In this document: positions 16,713 through 26,618 of the stretch, piece by piece | Position numbering within the stretch: position 1 is the first letter of the stretch | How the letters are laid out: each line of letters begins with the position of its first letter | DNA from: an uncultured Bacteroides sp. | Lineage (GTDB): Bacteria > Bacteroidota > Bacteroidia > Bacteroidales > Bacteroidaceae | Direction of reading: 5' to 3' | DNA length: 64,000 nt | Assembly: GCA_900551445.1 (NCBI GenBank) | Contig: URWA01000014.1 | Span: forward strand, 1 to 64,000 | Made by a program: the position numbers and the translations under genes | Notes under the pieces: model-generated | Seen by the model: the letters and a program-made list of their open reading frames with translations, nothing else | Databases searched by the model: none | Told to the model about the DNA's origin: nothing

Positions 16713-19020
16713 CCGTTTCCTGACAGGACTTCTGCTGCTCGTGATGATGGCTGCATGTTCTACCACCAAGCATCTCCCGGAGGATGAGTTGCTTTACATA
16801 GGTACTCCCACACCTCAGATTGTAGGATACAACCCGGAGGATGAAGGGGAAGCAACCCTGGAAGAAGTACAGGGAGCTCTGAACGTGGCACCGAACAATT
16901 CGTTTTTCGGCAGCCCCAATCTTCGTATTCCTTTTCCTTTTGGATTGTGGGTCTATAACCGCTTTGAACGCTATGAAAAAGGTATCGGGAAATGGATTTT
17001 CAAGAAACTGGCAGCCGACCCTATCTATGTGTCGACGGTCAATCCGGAAACCCGTACCAAAGTGGCCAGCAACTTGCTGCGCGAGAACGGTTTCTTCCAA
17101 GGAAACGTAACGGTAAAAGTAGATACGGCCAAAAATCCCAAGAAGGCCAAACTACTGTATACCATTTATACGGGACAACGTTACAAACTGGATTCCATAA
17201 GTTACGTGGGCTTCTCTGGTAAAGCGGATACGCTGATTCAAGAATCCTATGAAAAACGCCTGCTCAAAAGGGAGGATGAGTTTTCCGTCAGCAAACTGGA
17301 CGAAGAAAGAAACCGGCTGGTGGAGCTGTTCCGCAACAACGGATATTACTATTATCGTTCCGATTTTATTACATTCCTGGCCGACACACTGATTCGCCCG
17401 GGATATGTCAATTTAAAAATCGTACAGAAGCAGAATATTCCGGAAGACGGATTGCGTACTTACTACATCGGGAATACGAAAATCAACTTAATCGGATACA
17501 ATGGGGAACAGCCGGAGGACTCCCTGAATTTTCATAACTTCACCATCCACTATGCCGGGAAAAGACCAGGCATACGGTATGGAGTGCTTCGCCGACGTTT
17601 CCTGTACCGTAGCGGAGAAACGTATTCGCAAATACGCCAAGACTATACACAGCAGGCTTTGTCAAGACTGGGGGTATTCAAGTTCAATGACTTTAAATAT
17701 ACTCCCCGTCCGGGAAAAGACACCCTGGACATTACGGTCAATGCCATGTTCGACCTGCCTTATGACAGCGAGCTGGAACTGAATGTCACCACCAAAAGTA
17801 CGAAACAGACGGGTCCGGGAGCAAAGTTCAACCTTTCAAAGAAGAATTTTAAAAGGATGGGTGCCTCATTGAACCTGGAACTGTCAGGGTCTTACGAATG
17901 GCAGACCAGTTCTACGGTGGACGGTGAAAGTTCCGTAATGAATTCATACGAATTAGGAGCGGCGCTGTCATTGAACTTTCCCCGACTGATCCTCCCGTGG
18001 ATACGAAACCGGGTAGACCCGTTCCGCTTCCCGTCGGAAACTAATTTCAAGATTTATGCCGAACAATTGAATCGCGCCCGTTATTTCAAGATGTTATCAT
18101 TCGGAGGAACCGTGTCCTACAGTTTCCAGCCTAAACGTAGCATCAAGCATACGGTCACACCGCTACATCTGGCCTTCAACACCTTACAGAACCGTACGGC
18201 CCGTTTCGACTCCATCGCAAATGCCAACCCGATGCTGTTCCATAGTTTGGATGACCAGTTCATTCCTTCGCTGACTTACACCGTTACCTACGACAACAGT
18301 TACCGGAAGAAAAAGAACCAGATATGGTGGGAAAACTCGCTGACCTCGGCCGGTAACGTAACGTCCATGATTTATGCGGCCTTCGGGCAAAAATTCAGCA
18401 CCAAGGACAAAAAACTGCTTGGGACCCCGTTCGCCCAGTTCCTGAAATACTCTTCAGAGGTCCGGTTCCTGCACCATATCAGTGAAAAACAGCAAATAGC
18501 CGCCCGCCTCATGGGAGGAGTCATCTGGGCATACGGGAACAAAACGATTGCACCCTACAGCGAGCAGTTCTATGTGGGAGGTGCCAACAGTATCCGTGCT
18601 TTTACAGTCCGTTCTATCGGTCCCGGAAGATTCCATCCTACGAACACGGCCAGCTATTCCTACGTGGATGAAACCGGTGACATCAAACTGGAAGCCAATC
18701 TGGAATACCGTTTCCGTATTCTGTCGAATTTCATGGGAGGCAACCTGAACGGAGCCACTTTTCTGGATGCCGGCAACGTATGGCTGATGCGAAAAGACGA
18801 AGCCCGTCCGGGAGCAGAATTCAGTCTGGATAATTTCTTCGACAGCATTGCACTCGGAACAGGTGTTGGACTACGCTACGACCTCTCCTTCCTCATCCTA
18901 CGTCTGGACTTCGGAATCGCCCTTCACGTTCCTTATGAAACTGGTAAAAAGGGATATTACAATATTCCCCGGTTCAAGGACGGAATGGGTATTCACTTTG
19001 CCATAGGATACCCATTCTAA
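16687..19020 (+). CDS. tamL: TamL-type lipidated BamA/TamA-family outer-membrane protein
   Basis: This Omp85-family protein has POTRA repeats in the N-terminal part (residues about 50-370) and a 16-stranded BamA/TamA barrel at the C terminus, with conserved barrel signals such as YVGGANSIRAFTVRSIGPGR and LEANLEYRFRI and a terminal phenylalanine (IGYPF). Unlike proteobacterial TamA it begins with a lipoprotein signal peptide, lipobox MAAC with Cys24 when started at ATG 16687. That is the hallmark of TamL, the Bacteroidetes TamA variant paired with TamB. An alternative ATG at 16681 adds two residues. The start lies inside the 3' end of tamB (26-32 bp overlap, different frame), implying translational coupling. 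Confidence 0.88.
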   Translation: MKTKIKINSRFLTGLLLLVMMAACSTTKHLPEDELLYIGTPTPQIVGYNPEDEGEATLEEVQGALNVAPNNSFFGSPNLRIPFPFGLWVYNRFERYEKGIGKWIFKKLAADPIYVSTVNPETRTKVASNLLRENGFFQGNVTVKVDTAKNPKKAKLLYTIYTGQRYKLDSISYVGFSGKADTLIQESYEKRLLKREDEFSVSKLDEERNRLVELFRNNGYYYYRSDFITFLADTLIRPGYVNLKIVQKQNIPEDGLRTYYIGNTKINLIGYNGEQPEDSLNFHNFTIHYAGKRPGIRYGVLRRRFLYRSGETYSQIRQDYTQQALSRLGVFKFNDFKYTPRPGKDTLDITVNAMFDLPYDSELELNVTTKSTKQTGPGAKFNLSKKNFKRMGASLNLELSGSYEWQTSSTVDGESSVMNSYELGAALSLNFPRLILPWIRNRVDPFRFPSETNFKIYAEQLNRARYFKMLSFGGTVSYSFQPKRSIKHTVTPLHLAFNTLQNRTARFDSIANANPMLFHSLDDQFIPSLTYTVTYDNSYRKKKNQIWWENSLTSAGNVTSMIYAAFGQKFSTKDKKLLGTPFAQFLKYSSEVRFLHHISEKQQIAARLMGGVIWAYGNKTIAPYSEQFYVGGANSIRAFTVRSIGPGRFHPTNTASYSYVDETGDIKLEANLEYRFRILSNFMGGNLNGATFLDAGNVWLMRKDEARPGAEFSLDNFFDSIALGTGVGLRYDLSFLILRLDFGIALHVPYETGKKGYYNIPRFKDGMGIHFAIGYPF

Positions 19021-19086
19021 CCTCCGGCAACCGGATTGACAAGAAAATTTAATGCATTTACAGACTATGGTATCAAAATAATTGCC

Positions 19087-19094
19087 TACCTTTG
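19087..19094 (+). promoter_or_regulatory. -7 box upstream of the small membrane ORF / nuo operon
   Basis: TACCTTTG fits TAnnTTTG and is followed 32 bases later by the ATG of the small ORF at 19127. The 19021-19126 gap after tamL contains nothing else recognisable. It could drive the small ORF, the nuo operon with a long leader, or both. Confidence 0.45.
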
Positions 19095-19126
19095 CAACGT
19101 TTTTTGAAGGTATTAAGGTTTGTGGA

Positions 19127-19531
19127 ATGAATAAGTGGAAGATTTTTGCTTTTTTATCAATAATCACTCTTATGACATTATTCATAGGAGGCAGCCTTTA
19201 TACGCTCCATCCAGACTTTCTACAAGAAGCAAATGCAGTAAAAGAACAGACAGAAAACTGTATCCATCCCCATCCTGACTATACGACTTCAAAGGCAGTG
19301 GACTACTTGATTTCCAACGGGAAAACAGATATTCCACATAATTTTCTGTGCGTACAGGCCCAAAAGGAGTTTGACGGAAAATTTTTCCTGACCGCCTGCT
19401 GGATCAAAGAAAATTTCATGCGCAGGCCTCCTCTTTATTTACATACATCCTACCCTAGACATTCTAAACACCCTTATACGCATTTAAATCGAATCTACTA
19501 TTTATATACCCTCGAAAAAATCCTGATTTAA
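19127..19531 (+). CDS. Small hypothetical membrane-anchored protein
   Basis: The ORF encodes 134 residues starting at ATG 19127, 32 bases after a good TAnnTTTG box. The N terminus is a signal-anchor-like hydrophobic stretch (residues about 4-26, WKIFAFLSIITLMTLFIGGSLY), followed by a polar domain with two or three cysteines and a TTSKAVDYLISNG helix. I do not recognise a family. The C-terminal third (HTSYPRHSKHPYTHLNRIYYLYT) looks low in quality for a folded domain, so the gene could be decayed or spurious. Support comes from the promoter, signal anchor and length in an otherwise empty 620-bp gap between tamL and nuoA; no homologue was recognised. Confidence 0.4.
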   Translation: MNKWKIFAFLSIITLMTLFIGGSLYTLHPDFLQEANAVKEQTENCIHPHPDYTTSKAVDYLISNGKTDIPHNFLCVQAQKEFDGKFFLTACWIKENFMRRPPLYLHTSYPRHSKHPYTHLNRIYYLYTLEKILI

Positions 19532-19583
19532 TACTATCTAAGATTCTTTACTGTTTCAGATACCCCATTGGAACAAACAGAGG

Positions 19584-19617
19584 TTTGACGTATCGGAAAC
19601 AGCCACACCTATTTATG
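19584..19617 (+). promoter_or_regulatory. Candidate nuo operon promoter
   Basis: TTTG (19584-19587), 22 bases, then TATTTATG (19610-19617), one mismatch from TAnnTTTG. It lies about 24 bases before the nuoA ATG. It competes with the upstream box at 19087 as the source of nuo transcription. Confidence 0.35.
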
Positions 19618-19640
19618 TATCATCAAAAATTCTTAGATAT

Positions 19641-19991
19641 ATGTTTTTTACATTTATTATTGTAGTTATTCTGACAGCCGTCGTCCTTGTCGCTGCAGCT
19701 ATGGCCATTGCGAAGCTACTTGCTCCGAGGTCATTCAACCCCCAGAAGGGAGAGCCGTACGAGTGTGGTATCCCTACTCGCGGACAATCATGGGTACAGT
19801 TCAGAGCCGGTTACTACCTGTTCGCCATCCTGTTCCTGATGTTCGACATCGAAACGGTATTTCTTTTTCCGTGGGCAGTAGTGGCAAGTCAGGTAGGAGT
19901 ATATGCACTGGTCAGTGTAGGATTCTTCTTGGTTGTCTTAATCTTAGGCCTGGCATACGCCTGGCGGAAAGGAGCGCTTGAATGGAAGTAA
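19641..19991 (+). CDS. nuoA: NADH-quinone oxidoreductase subunit A
   Basis: This 116-residue inner-membrane subunit has three hydrophobic segments. Between the first and second is the family motif [10 protein letters not shown], and the second helix region contains [26 protein letters not shown], the conserved NuoA acid-bearing helix. Residues in this loop help shape the quinone channel of complex I. It is the first gene of a ten-gene operon and its 3' end overlaps nuoB by 10 bp (ATG of nuoB within the last codons). Confidence 0.95.
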   Translation: MFFTFIIVVILTAVVLVAAAMAIAKLLAPRSFNPQKGEPYECGIPTRGQSWVQFRAGYYLFAILFLMFDIETVFLFPWAVVASQVGVYALVSVGFFLVVLILGLAYAWRKGALEWK

Positions 19992-20572
19992 AAAAAGCAA
20001 CCTCCATCCGTTCTATGAAGTACGAAGACTTCAAGAACAATGATTATTTGGAGGAGATGGTACGTCGTTTGAACATGGACGGCGCAGGTATCATTTTAGG
20101 CACAGTAGACGAACTGATCAACTGGGGAAGAAGCAACTCTCTGTGGAGCCTTACTTTCGGAACCAGCTGTTGCGCCATTGAATTCATGGCACTTGGAGCA
20201 GCCCGCTATGACATGGCCCGCTTCGGATTTGAAGTAACCCGTAACTCTCCTCGTCAGGCAGACATGATCATGGTACTGGGAACCATCACCTACAAGATGG
20301 CTCCGGTATTGAAGCGTCTGTACGACCAGATGGCCGAACCGAAATACGTGGTGGCAGTAGGCGGATGTACCATTTCCGGTGGTCCGTTCATCAAATCCTA
20401 TCATGTAGTAAACGGCATTGACAAAATCATCCCAGTCGACGTATATATTCCGGGATGTCCTCCACGGCCGGAAGCCTTCTTCTATGGAATGATGCAACTC
20501 CAGCGTAAAATCAAAGTGGAACGTTTCTTAGGAGGCGTAAACCGCAAAGAAAAAGAGGAATCAACCAAGTAA
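19982..20572 (+). CDS. nuoB: NADH-quinone oxidoreductase subunit B (cluster N2)
   Basis: This 196-residue peripheral-arm subunit carries the terminal 4Fe-4S cluster N2 that passes electrons to quinone. The cysteine ligands are visible in [36 protein letters not shown] and [11 protein letters not shown]. The N-terminal extension up to about residue 35 is unremarkable. It overlaps nuoA by 10 bp and ends 8 bp before nuoCD. Confidence 0.96.
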   Translation: MEVKKATSIRSMKYEDFKNNDYLEEMVRRLNMDGAGIILGTVDELINWGRSNSLWSLTFGTSCCAIEFMALGAARYDMARFGFEVTRNSPRQADMIMVLGTITYKMAPVLKRLYDQMAEPKYVVAVGGCTISGGPFIKSYHVVNGIDKIIPVDVYIPGCPPRPEAFFYGMMQLQRKIKVERFLGGVNRKEKEESTK

Positions 20573-20580
20573 AAAAGAAA

Positions 20581-22206
20581 ATGCAAATGGAAATTGAAAA
20601 AATAAAAAGCATTACTCCTGAAGCGGAAATCAGTCAGGCCGGCGAAACGGTGGTCAAGATACCGGCAGACAAGCTGCATGCCACAGCCAAAGCCTTGCAT
20701 GACGACAAAGAGGAGCCTATGGATTTCTTGCGTGACATCGTAGGAATGGATTGGGGGGAAGAAGGGCTTGGAGCACTCTACCTTTTGGAATCTACCCGCA
20801 CAGGAGCCAGAATCATCCTCAAATCAGTAACAGCCGACCGGGAAAAAGCATTTTTACCGACTGTCAGTGATTTGTGGAAAACAGCCCTCATCAAAGAACG
20901 TGAAGTGTACGACTTTTTCGGTATCGTCTTCCTGAACCATCCGGATATGCGCCGCATCTTCCTGCGTGAAGACTGGAAAGGGTATCCGATGCGCAAGGAT
21001 TATGACATGAACTCCAATCCGCTGCAGATGGACAACGAAGAGAATGCCGACCTTACTGACGAATACTTCCTCCGCCCGGACGGTACACTTGAGGGACGCA
21101 AAAACGTAGTGTTTGGAGAAGATGACTTCGTGGTGAACATCGGTCCACAGCACCCTTCTACACATGGTGTATTGCGTATGCGTACTTCTCTCGACGGTGA
21201 AAATATCCGCAAGATTGACCCGATTCTGGGTTACATCCACCGAGGCATCGAGAAAATGAACGAAAGCCTGACTTATCCGCAGACATTGGCCCTGACCGAC
21301 CGTCTGGATTACCTGAGCGCCCATCAGAACCGCCACGCTTTGTGTATGTGCATCGAAAAGGCGGCAGGAATCGAAGTCCCGGAACGTGCCCAGTACATCC
21401 GTACCATCATGGATGAGCTGCAACGTCTCGACTCTCACCTGTTGTTCTATTCTTGCTTGGTAATGGATATGGGTGGACTGACTCCGTTCTTCTACGGTTT
21501 CCGTGAACGTGAGATGATTTTGGACATCTTCGAAGAAACCACCGGAGGACGTCTGATTCAGAACTATAACATGATTGGCGGTGTGCAGGCTGATATTCAT
21601 CCTACTTTCCAGCAGAAGGTGAAGGAATTCATCAAGCACCTGCGCAGTGTCATCCAGGATTATCACGATATCTTCACTACCAATGTCATCGCCGATACCC
21701 GTCTGAAAGGGGTGGGAATCCTGTCAAAGGAAGATGCTATTTCACTGGGTTGTACGGGAGGTACCGGACGTGCTTCCGGATGGGCCAACGACGTGCGCAA
21801 GCATCATCCGTATGCTTTGTATGACAAGGTGGATTTCAAGGAAATCACTTATACGGAAGGCGACTCCTTCGCCCGTTACATGGTGCGTATGGACGAAATC
21901 ATGGAATCCTGCCACATCATCGAACAGTTGATTGACAACATTCCGGAAGGTGAATTCCGCGCAAAGACCAAACCGATTATCAAGTTGCCGGAAGGCGTGT
22001 TCACTTCCTCGGTAGAAACCAGCCGTGGAGAGTTCGATGTCGTACTTGAGAGCCATGGAGACAAGGTGCCTTACCGACTGCACTACCGTTCTACGGGACT
22101 TCCATTGGTACATGCCATGGATACGATTTGCCGCGGAACCAAGATTGCCGACTTAATCGCCATTGGAGGTACACTCGACTTTGTCATCCCCGACATTGAC
22201 CGATAA
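20581..22206 (+). CDS. nuoCD: NADH-quinone oxidoreductase fused subunit C/D
   Basis: This 541-residue fusion of the 30-kDa (NuoC) and 49-kDa (NuoD) subunits forms the quinone-reducing part of the peripheral arm. The NuoC half (about residues 10-160) has EREVYDFFGIVFLNHPDMRR and GYPMRKDY. The NuoD half (from about 180) has GPQHPSTHGVLR, GYIHRGIEKMNE and DRLDYLSAHQN. NuoC/NuoD fusion also occurs in enterobacteria. ATG 20581 is used here; ATG 20587 would remove two residues. The gene ends 56 bp before nuoH. Confidence 0.95.
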   Translation: MQMEIEKIKSITPEAEISQAGETVVKIPADKLHATAKALHDDKEEPMDFLRDIVGMDWGEEGLGALYLLESTRTGARIILKSVTADREKAFLPTVSDLWKTALIKEREVYDFFGIVFLNHPDMRRIFLREDWKGYPMRKDYDMNSNPLQMDNEENADLTDEYFLRPDGTLEGRKNVVFGEDDFVVNIGPQHPSTHGVLRMRTSLDGENIRKIDPILGYIHRGIEKMNESLTYPQTLALTDRLDYLSAHQNRHALCMCIEKAAGIEVPERAQYIRTIMDELQRLDSHLLFYSCLVMDMGGLTPFFYGFREREMILDIFEETTGGRLIQNYNMIGGVQADIHPTFQQKVKEFIKHLRSVIQDYHDIFTTNVIADTRLKGVGILSKEDAISLGCTGGTGRASGWANDVRKHHPYALYDKVDFKEITYTEGDSFARYMVRMDEIMESCHIIEQLIDNIPEGEFRAKTKPIIKLPEGVFTSSVETSRGEFDVVLESHGDKVPYRLHYRSTGLPLVHAMDTICRGTKIADLIAIGGTLDFVIPDIDR

Positions 22207-22262
22207 GATTTCGATTAAAAGGTGGACAACCATCACAGTAAAACTGAAAAATTAAAAGAAAT

Positions 22263-23354
22263 ATGTTTTTAGATTATTATAATTTCAGCCCGCTGCTCAT
22301 GCAGATTCACGCCTTTCTGTGCAGTCTGATGCCCGAGTGGCTGGCACTTACCCTTGAAGGCCTCGTGGTCGGCGTGTTCATTCTCCTCATGTACGCCGTG
22401 CTGGCCATCATCCTTATCTATATGGAGCGTAAAGTCTGTGCGGCTTTCCAGTGCCGTATCGGTCCGAACCGTGTAGGAGGAAAAGGCGGACTGTTGCAGG
22501 TTCCGGCCGACGTGTTGAAAATCCTGACCAAGGAAATCATCAGCCTGAAGAACTCCGACCATTTCCTGTACAACCTGGCTCCGTTTCTGGTCATTCTGGC
22601 CTCTATCCTTACTTTCTCCTGCCTGCCATGGAACAAGGGAGGAGAAATCCTGCACATGAACATCGGTATCTTCTTCGTGCTGGCAGCTTCTTCCATCGGC
22701 GTACTGGGTATCCTGCTGGCCGGATGGAGTAGTAACAGCAAATATACGCTGATTGGTGCCGTACGAAGTGGTGCCATGATTATCAGTTACGAACTTTCCA
22801 TTGGCCTCAGCGTATTGACCATGGTGGTTATGAGCGGAGCCATGGACATCCAGACCATCGTGGAAGGACAGGCCAACGGATGGAACATTTTCAAAGGACA
22901 TATCCCGGCCATCATGGCATTCATCATCTACCTGATTGCAGGTAATGCAGAAGCCAACCGTGGCCCGTTCGACTTGGCCGAAGCGGAACAGGAGTTGACT
23001 GCCGGATACCATACGGAATATTCCGGTATGCACTTCGGATTCTTCTATCTGGCCGAATACCTGAACTTGTTTATTACAGCCGGTATTGCTACCACCCTGT
23101 TCCTGGGCGGATGGATGCCTTTGCACATTGCCGGACTTGACGGCCTGAACATGGTGATGGACTACATCCCCGGATTTGTCTGGTTTATCGGAAAGACCTT
23201 CTTCATCGTCTTCCTGCTGATGTGGATTCGCTGGACTTTCCCACGTCTGCGTATCGACCAGGTACTGACACTGGAATGGAAATACCTGATGCCGCTGTCA
23301 CTGGTGGTGTTGTTACTGATGACCGTATGCAAAGTGTGCGGCCTGACATTTTGA
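22263..23354 (+). CDS. nuoH: NADH-quinone oxidoreductase subunit H
   Basis: This 363-residue membrane subunit anchors the peripheral arm and lines the quinone cavity. Family signatures are [27 protein letters not shown] (first loop) and [25 protein letters not shown] (the conserved E-rich loop). Eight or so hydrophobic helices are present. The C-terminal [27 protein letters not shown] is typical. Sixth core subunit counting C and D separately; followed by nuoI after 16 bp. Confidence 0.96.
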   Translation: MFLDYYNFSPLLMQIHAFLCSLMPEWLALTLEGLVVGVFILLMYAVLAIILIYMERKVCAAFQCRIGPNRVGGKGGLLQVPADVLKILTKEIISLKNSDHFLYNLAPFLVILASILTFSCLPWNKGGEILHMNIGIFFVLAASSIGVLGILLAGWSSNSKYTLIGAVRSGAMIISYELSIGLSVLTMVVMSGAMDIQTIVEGQANGWNIFKGHIPAIMAFIIYLIAGNAEANRGPFDLAEAEQELTAGYHTEYSGMHFGFFYLAEYLNLFITAGIATTLFLGGWMPLHIAGLDGLNMVMDYIPGFVWFIGKTFFIVFLLMWIRWTFPRLRIDQVLTLEWKYLMPLSLVVLLLMTVCKVCGLTF

Positions 23355-23370
23355 TTAAAATTTTTTGAAT

Positions 23371-23820
23371 ATGAATGCATTGGAAGAATATTTGAAAGGA
23401 TATGTCGGTGGAGTAAAAAGCCTGCTGGTAGGTATGCGTACCTCCATGAAGGTGTTCTGCCAGAAGAAAATAACCGAACAGTATCCGGAAAACCGCCATA
23501 CGACTCTCCATATTCCGGAACGTCACAGGGCCATGCTCGAAATGCCGGTCGATGAGAACGGAAACCACCGTTGCATTGCCTGCGGACTGTGCCAGATGAA
23601 CTGTCCGAACGGAACCATCCACCTGACCACGGAAATGCGGGAAACCGAAGACGGCAAAAAGAAAAAAGTACTGGTGAAATACGAGTACAACCTGGGATCA
23701 TGCATGTTCTGCATGCTGTGCGTCAATGCCTGCCCGCACGATGCCATCCGGTTCACGAATGACTTCGAAAACGCAGTATTCCAGAAAGAGAAACTCGTAA
23801 TGACACTGAACAAGAAATAA
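23371..23820 (+). CDS. nuoI: NADH-quinone oxidoreductase subunit I (two 4Fe-4S clusters)
   Basis: This ferredoxin-like peripheral-arm subunit carries clusters N6a and N6b. Both binding motifs are complete: CIACGLCQMNCP (about residues 64-75) and CMFCMLCVNACP (about 110-121). I use ATG 23371 (MNALEEYLKG, 149 residues) because the frame upstream offers only a TTG at 23365. Without NuoE, F and G in this operon, NuoI is a candidate docking surface for the unknown electron donor. Confidence 0.95.
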   Translation: MNALEEYLKGYVGGVKSLLVGMRTSMKVFCQKKITEQYPENRHTTLHIPERHRAMLEMPVDENGNHRCIACGLCQMNCPNGTIHLTTEMRETEDGKKKKVLVKYEYNLGSCMFCMLCVNACPHDAIRFTNDFENAVFQKEKLVMTLNKK

Positions 23821-23836
23821 ATAAAACGAAACGGAT

Positions 23837-24352
23837 ATGAGTATATCACTTCAAGAAATCGTATTTTATATCGTAGGTGCCTGTATCATTGTCAGCTCCA
23901 TACTGGCTGTCACTACAGGAAGACTGCTGCGTGCAGCCACTTACCTGCTGTTCGTGCTCTTCGGCACAGGAGCCATCTACGGAATTCTGGGCTACACCTT
24001 CCTGAGTGCGGTCCAGTTGATGGTGTACGCCGGAGGTATCGTGGTATTGTATGTGTTCTCTATCTTGCTGACCCAGTCGGACAAGAATATGAAATACAAG
24101 CAAAACCGGGCCAAACTTATCAGCGTACTGATTACCACCGTGGTGGGTGCCGTGCTGGTACTTTTCCTGGTCATGACCAACGGCTTTGCCCTGAACCTGA
24201 TTCCACAGGGAGTGGAACTTCCGGTCGACCAGATCGGACACGCGTTGATTGGTACCGACAAATACCAGTTCGTCCTGCCGTTTGAGGCCGTCAGCGTATT
24301 GTTATTAGCTTGTATGATTGGTGCGATATTGATTGCACGCAAAGAAAAATAA
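23837..24352 (+). CDS. nuoJ: NADH-quinone oxidoreductase subunit J
   Basis: This 171-residue membrane subunit has five predicted helices. The conserved third-helix region QLMVYAGGIVVLYVFSILLTQ matches the NuoJ family pi-bulge helix. The C terminus ends in a helix with AVSVLLLACMIGAILIARKEK. It lies 16 bp after nuoI and 12 bp before nuoK. Confidence 0.94.
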   Translation: MSISLQEIVFYIVGACIIVSSILAVTTGRLLRAATYLLFVLFGTGAIYGILGYTFLSAVQLMVYAGGIVVLYVFSILLTQSDKNMKYKQNRAKLISVLITTVVGAVLVLFLVMTNGFALNLIPQGVELPVDQIGHALIGTDKYQFVLPFEAVSVLLLACMIGAILIARKEK

Positions 24353-24364
24353 TACAGTAAGATT

Positions 24365-24682
24365 ATGGAAATAGAAATTCATGTAGTTCACTACCTCGTC
24401 ATCAGCACCATCATGCTTTTCTGCGGCATCTATGGTTTCTTCACCCGCAAGAACCTGCTGGCACTGCTGATTTCAGTAGAATTGATGCTCAATGCGACCA
24501 ACATCAATTTCGCGGTATTCAACCGTTATCTTTTCCCCGGACAACTGGAAGGACATTTCTTCAGCCTGTTCGGAATAGCCATCGCCGCTGCCGAAACCGC
24601 CGTGGCCATTGCCATCATTATTAATGTGTATCGCAACCTGAAACAGGTGCTTACCGATGATATAACCGATTTGAAAGGATAA
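24365..24682 (+). CDS. nuoK: NADH-quinone oxidoreductase subunit K
   Basis: This 105-residue three-helix subunit of the proton-translocating membrane arm is homologous to MrpC. The family glutamates are seen in LISVELMLNATNINF and FGIAIAAAETAVAIAIIINVYRN. Spacing to nuoJ and nuoL is short, in keeping with one transcript. Confidence 0.95.
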   Translation: MEIEIHVVHYLVISTIMLFCGIYGFFTRKNLLALLISVELMLNATNINFAVFNRYLFPGQLEGHFFSLFGIAIAAAETAVAIAIIINVYRNLKQVLTDDITDLKG

Positions 24683-24708
24683 CTTTCTTATACATTATTA
24701 AATTGCTT

Positions 24709-26598
24709 ATGGATTATACAATTCTGATACTTGCCCTCCCGATGCTGAGCTTCCTGCTTCTGGCACTGGCTGGCATGAAAATGCCTCATCGTGTAGCGGG
24801 CGCCATCGGCACACTTTCACTGGGAGTGGTAGCCGTACTGAGCTATCTGACGGCATTCAGCTATTTCACGGCTCCACGTACTGCGGAAGGCCTCTATCCT
24901 ACGCTGACTCCGTGGAACATTGAATGGCTGCCGTTCACTTCATCTCTTCATATTGACATGGGTATCCTGCTGGACCCGATTTCCGTCATGATGCTGGTGG
25001 TCATCTCCACCGTTTCCCTGATGGTACACATCTATTCTTTCGGTTACATGAAAGGAGAGGTCGGTTTCCAGCGGTATTACGCCTTCCTGTCATTATTTAC
25101 TTTCTCCATGCTGGGACTCGTGGTTGCAACCAATATCTTCCAGATGTACGTGTTCTGGGAGCTGGTGGGTGTGTCTTCCTACCTGCTCATCGGTTTCTAC
25201 TACACCAAGCCGGAAGCCATTGCCGCCAGCAAGAAAGCATTCATCGTAACCCGTTTTGCCGACTTGGGCTTCCTGATCGGTATCCTGATTTACGGATATT
25301 ACATGCAGACCTTTACCTTCACTCCGGGCACAGAACGTCTGATGCAGGCCGGAATGGTACTTCCTCTTGCACTGGGACTGATGTTCGTGGGTGGTGCCGG
25401 TAAGAGTGCCATGTTCCCGTTGCACATCTGGTTGCCGGACGCCATGGAAGGTCCGACTCCGGTATCTGCCCTGATTCATGCCGCCACCATGGTGGTAGCC
25501 GGTGTGTACCTGGTAGCCCGCATGTTCCCGCTGTTCATCGGTTATGCGCCCCACACCCTGCATATCGTGGCCTGGGTAGGTGCTTTCACTGCTTTCTATG
25601 CTGCCAGCGTAGCCTGCGCACAGAGTGATATCAAACGTGTACTTGCCTTCTCTACCATCTCACAGATTGGTTTCATGATGGTGGCACTGGGTGTCTGCAC
25701 CGCAGCCGACCCGCACCAAGGCGGTCTGGGTTACATGGCCGGCATGTTCCACCTGTTCACTCACGCCATGTTCAAAGCCCTGCTTTTCCTGGGCGCCGGA
25801 TGCATCATCCACGCCGTACACAGCAACGAGATGGAAACCATGGGCGGCCTGCACAAATACATGCCGATTACCCACATCACCTTCCTGATTGCCTGTCTGG
25901 CCATCGCCGGTATTCCTCCGTTCTCCGGATTCTTCTCCAAGGACGAGATTCTGACAGCCTGCTTCCAGTACAGCCCGGTCATCGGATGGATTATGACGAT
26001 TATTGCCGGAATGACCGCTTTCTACATGTTCCGTCTGTACTACTGCATCTTCTGGGGCAAGGAAAACAAGGAACTGCATGCACACCATGTACCGCATGAA
26101 AGTCCGCTGACCATGACCTTCCCGCTGATGTTCCTGGCACTGGTTACCCTCGTAGCCGGATTCATTCCTTTCGGACACTTCGTATCCTCCAACGGACACG
26201 CCTACGACATTCACCTCGACTGGGGAGTAGCCGGCACCAGCATCGTCATTGCCGTTATCGCCATTGCCCTGGCCACCTGGATGTATGCCCGCGAAAAACA
26301 GCCTGTACCCGAAATGCTGGCACAGCGTTTCAGTACCCTGCACCGTGCAGCCTACAAGCGCTTCTATATGGATGAAATCTGGTTGTTCGTCACCAAGAAA
26401 ATCATCTTCCGCTGCGTATCCACTCCGCTGGCATGGTTCGACCGCCACGTCATCGACCAGTTCATGAACTTCATGGCATGGAGCACCAATGCAGCTGGAG
26501 AAACCGTACAACCAATACAGAACGGTAAAATCCAGACGTACACTCATTATTTCCTGGCAGGTATTATTGTACTGACAATCATCTTGCTGCTGAACTAA
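24709..26598 (+). CDS. nuoL: NADH-quinone oxidoreductase subunit L
   Basis: This large antiporter-like subunit (629 residues from ATG 24709; the upstream in-frame TTG at 24703 is unlikely) forms the distal proton pump. Conserved features include FWELVGVSSYLLIGFYY (the key Glu in helix 5), LPDAMEGPTPVSALIHAATMVVAGVYL (lysine/histidine helices and the PTPVSALIHAATMV signature) and AFSTISQIGFMMVALG. The C terminus has the long lateral helix region characteristic of NuoL (after about residue 530), absent from NuoM and NuoN. Confidence 0.95.
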   Translation: MDYTILILALPMLSFLLLALAGMKMPHRVAGAIGTLSLGVVAVLSYLTAFSYFTAPRTAEGLYPTLTPWNIEWLPFTSSLHIDMGILLDPISVMMLVVISTVSLMVHIYSFGYMKGEVGFQRYYAFLSLFTFSMLGLVVATNIFQMYVFWELVGVSSYLLIGFYYTKPEAIAASKKAFIVTRFADLGFLIGILIYGYYMQTFTFTPGTERLMQAGMVLPLALGLMFVGGAGKSAMFPLHIWLPDAMEGPTPVSALIHAATMVVAGVYLVARMFPLFIGYAPHTLHIVAWVGAFTAFYAASVACAQSDIKRVLAFSTISQIGFMMVALGVCTAADPHQGGLGYMAGMFHLFTHAMFKALLFLGAGCIIHAVHSNEMETMGGLHKYMPITHITFLIACLAIAGIPPFSGFFSKDEILTACFQYSPVIGWIMTIIAGMTAFYMFRLYYCIFWGKENKELHAHHVPHESPLTMTFPLMFLALVTLVAGFIPFGHFVSSNGHAYDIHLDWGVAGTSIVIAVIAIALATWMYAREKQPVPEMLAQRFSTLHRAAYKRFYMDEIWLFVTKKIIFRCVSTPLAWFDRHVIDQFMNFMAWSTNAAGETVQPIQNGKIQTYTHYFLAGIIVLTIILLLN

Positions 26599-26618
26599 CA
26601 AAGAAGAATCTATAACGT

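Noticed and set aside
25660..26601. 313-residue minus-strand frame opposite nuoL
   Set aside because: Shadow of the nuoL coding pattern; several similar frames occur over nuoM and nuoH.
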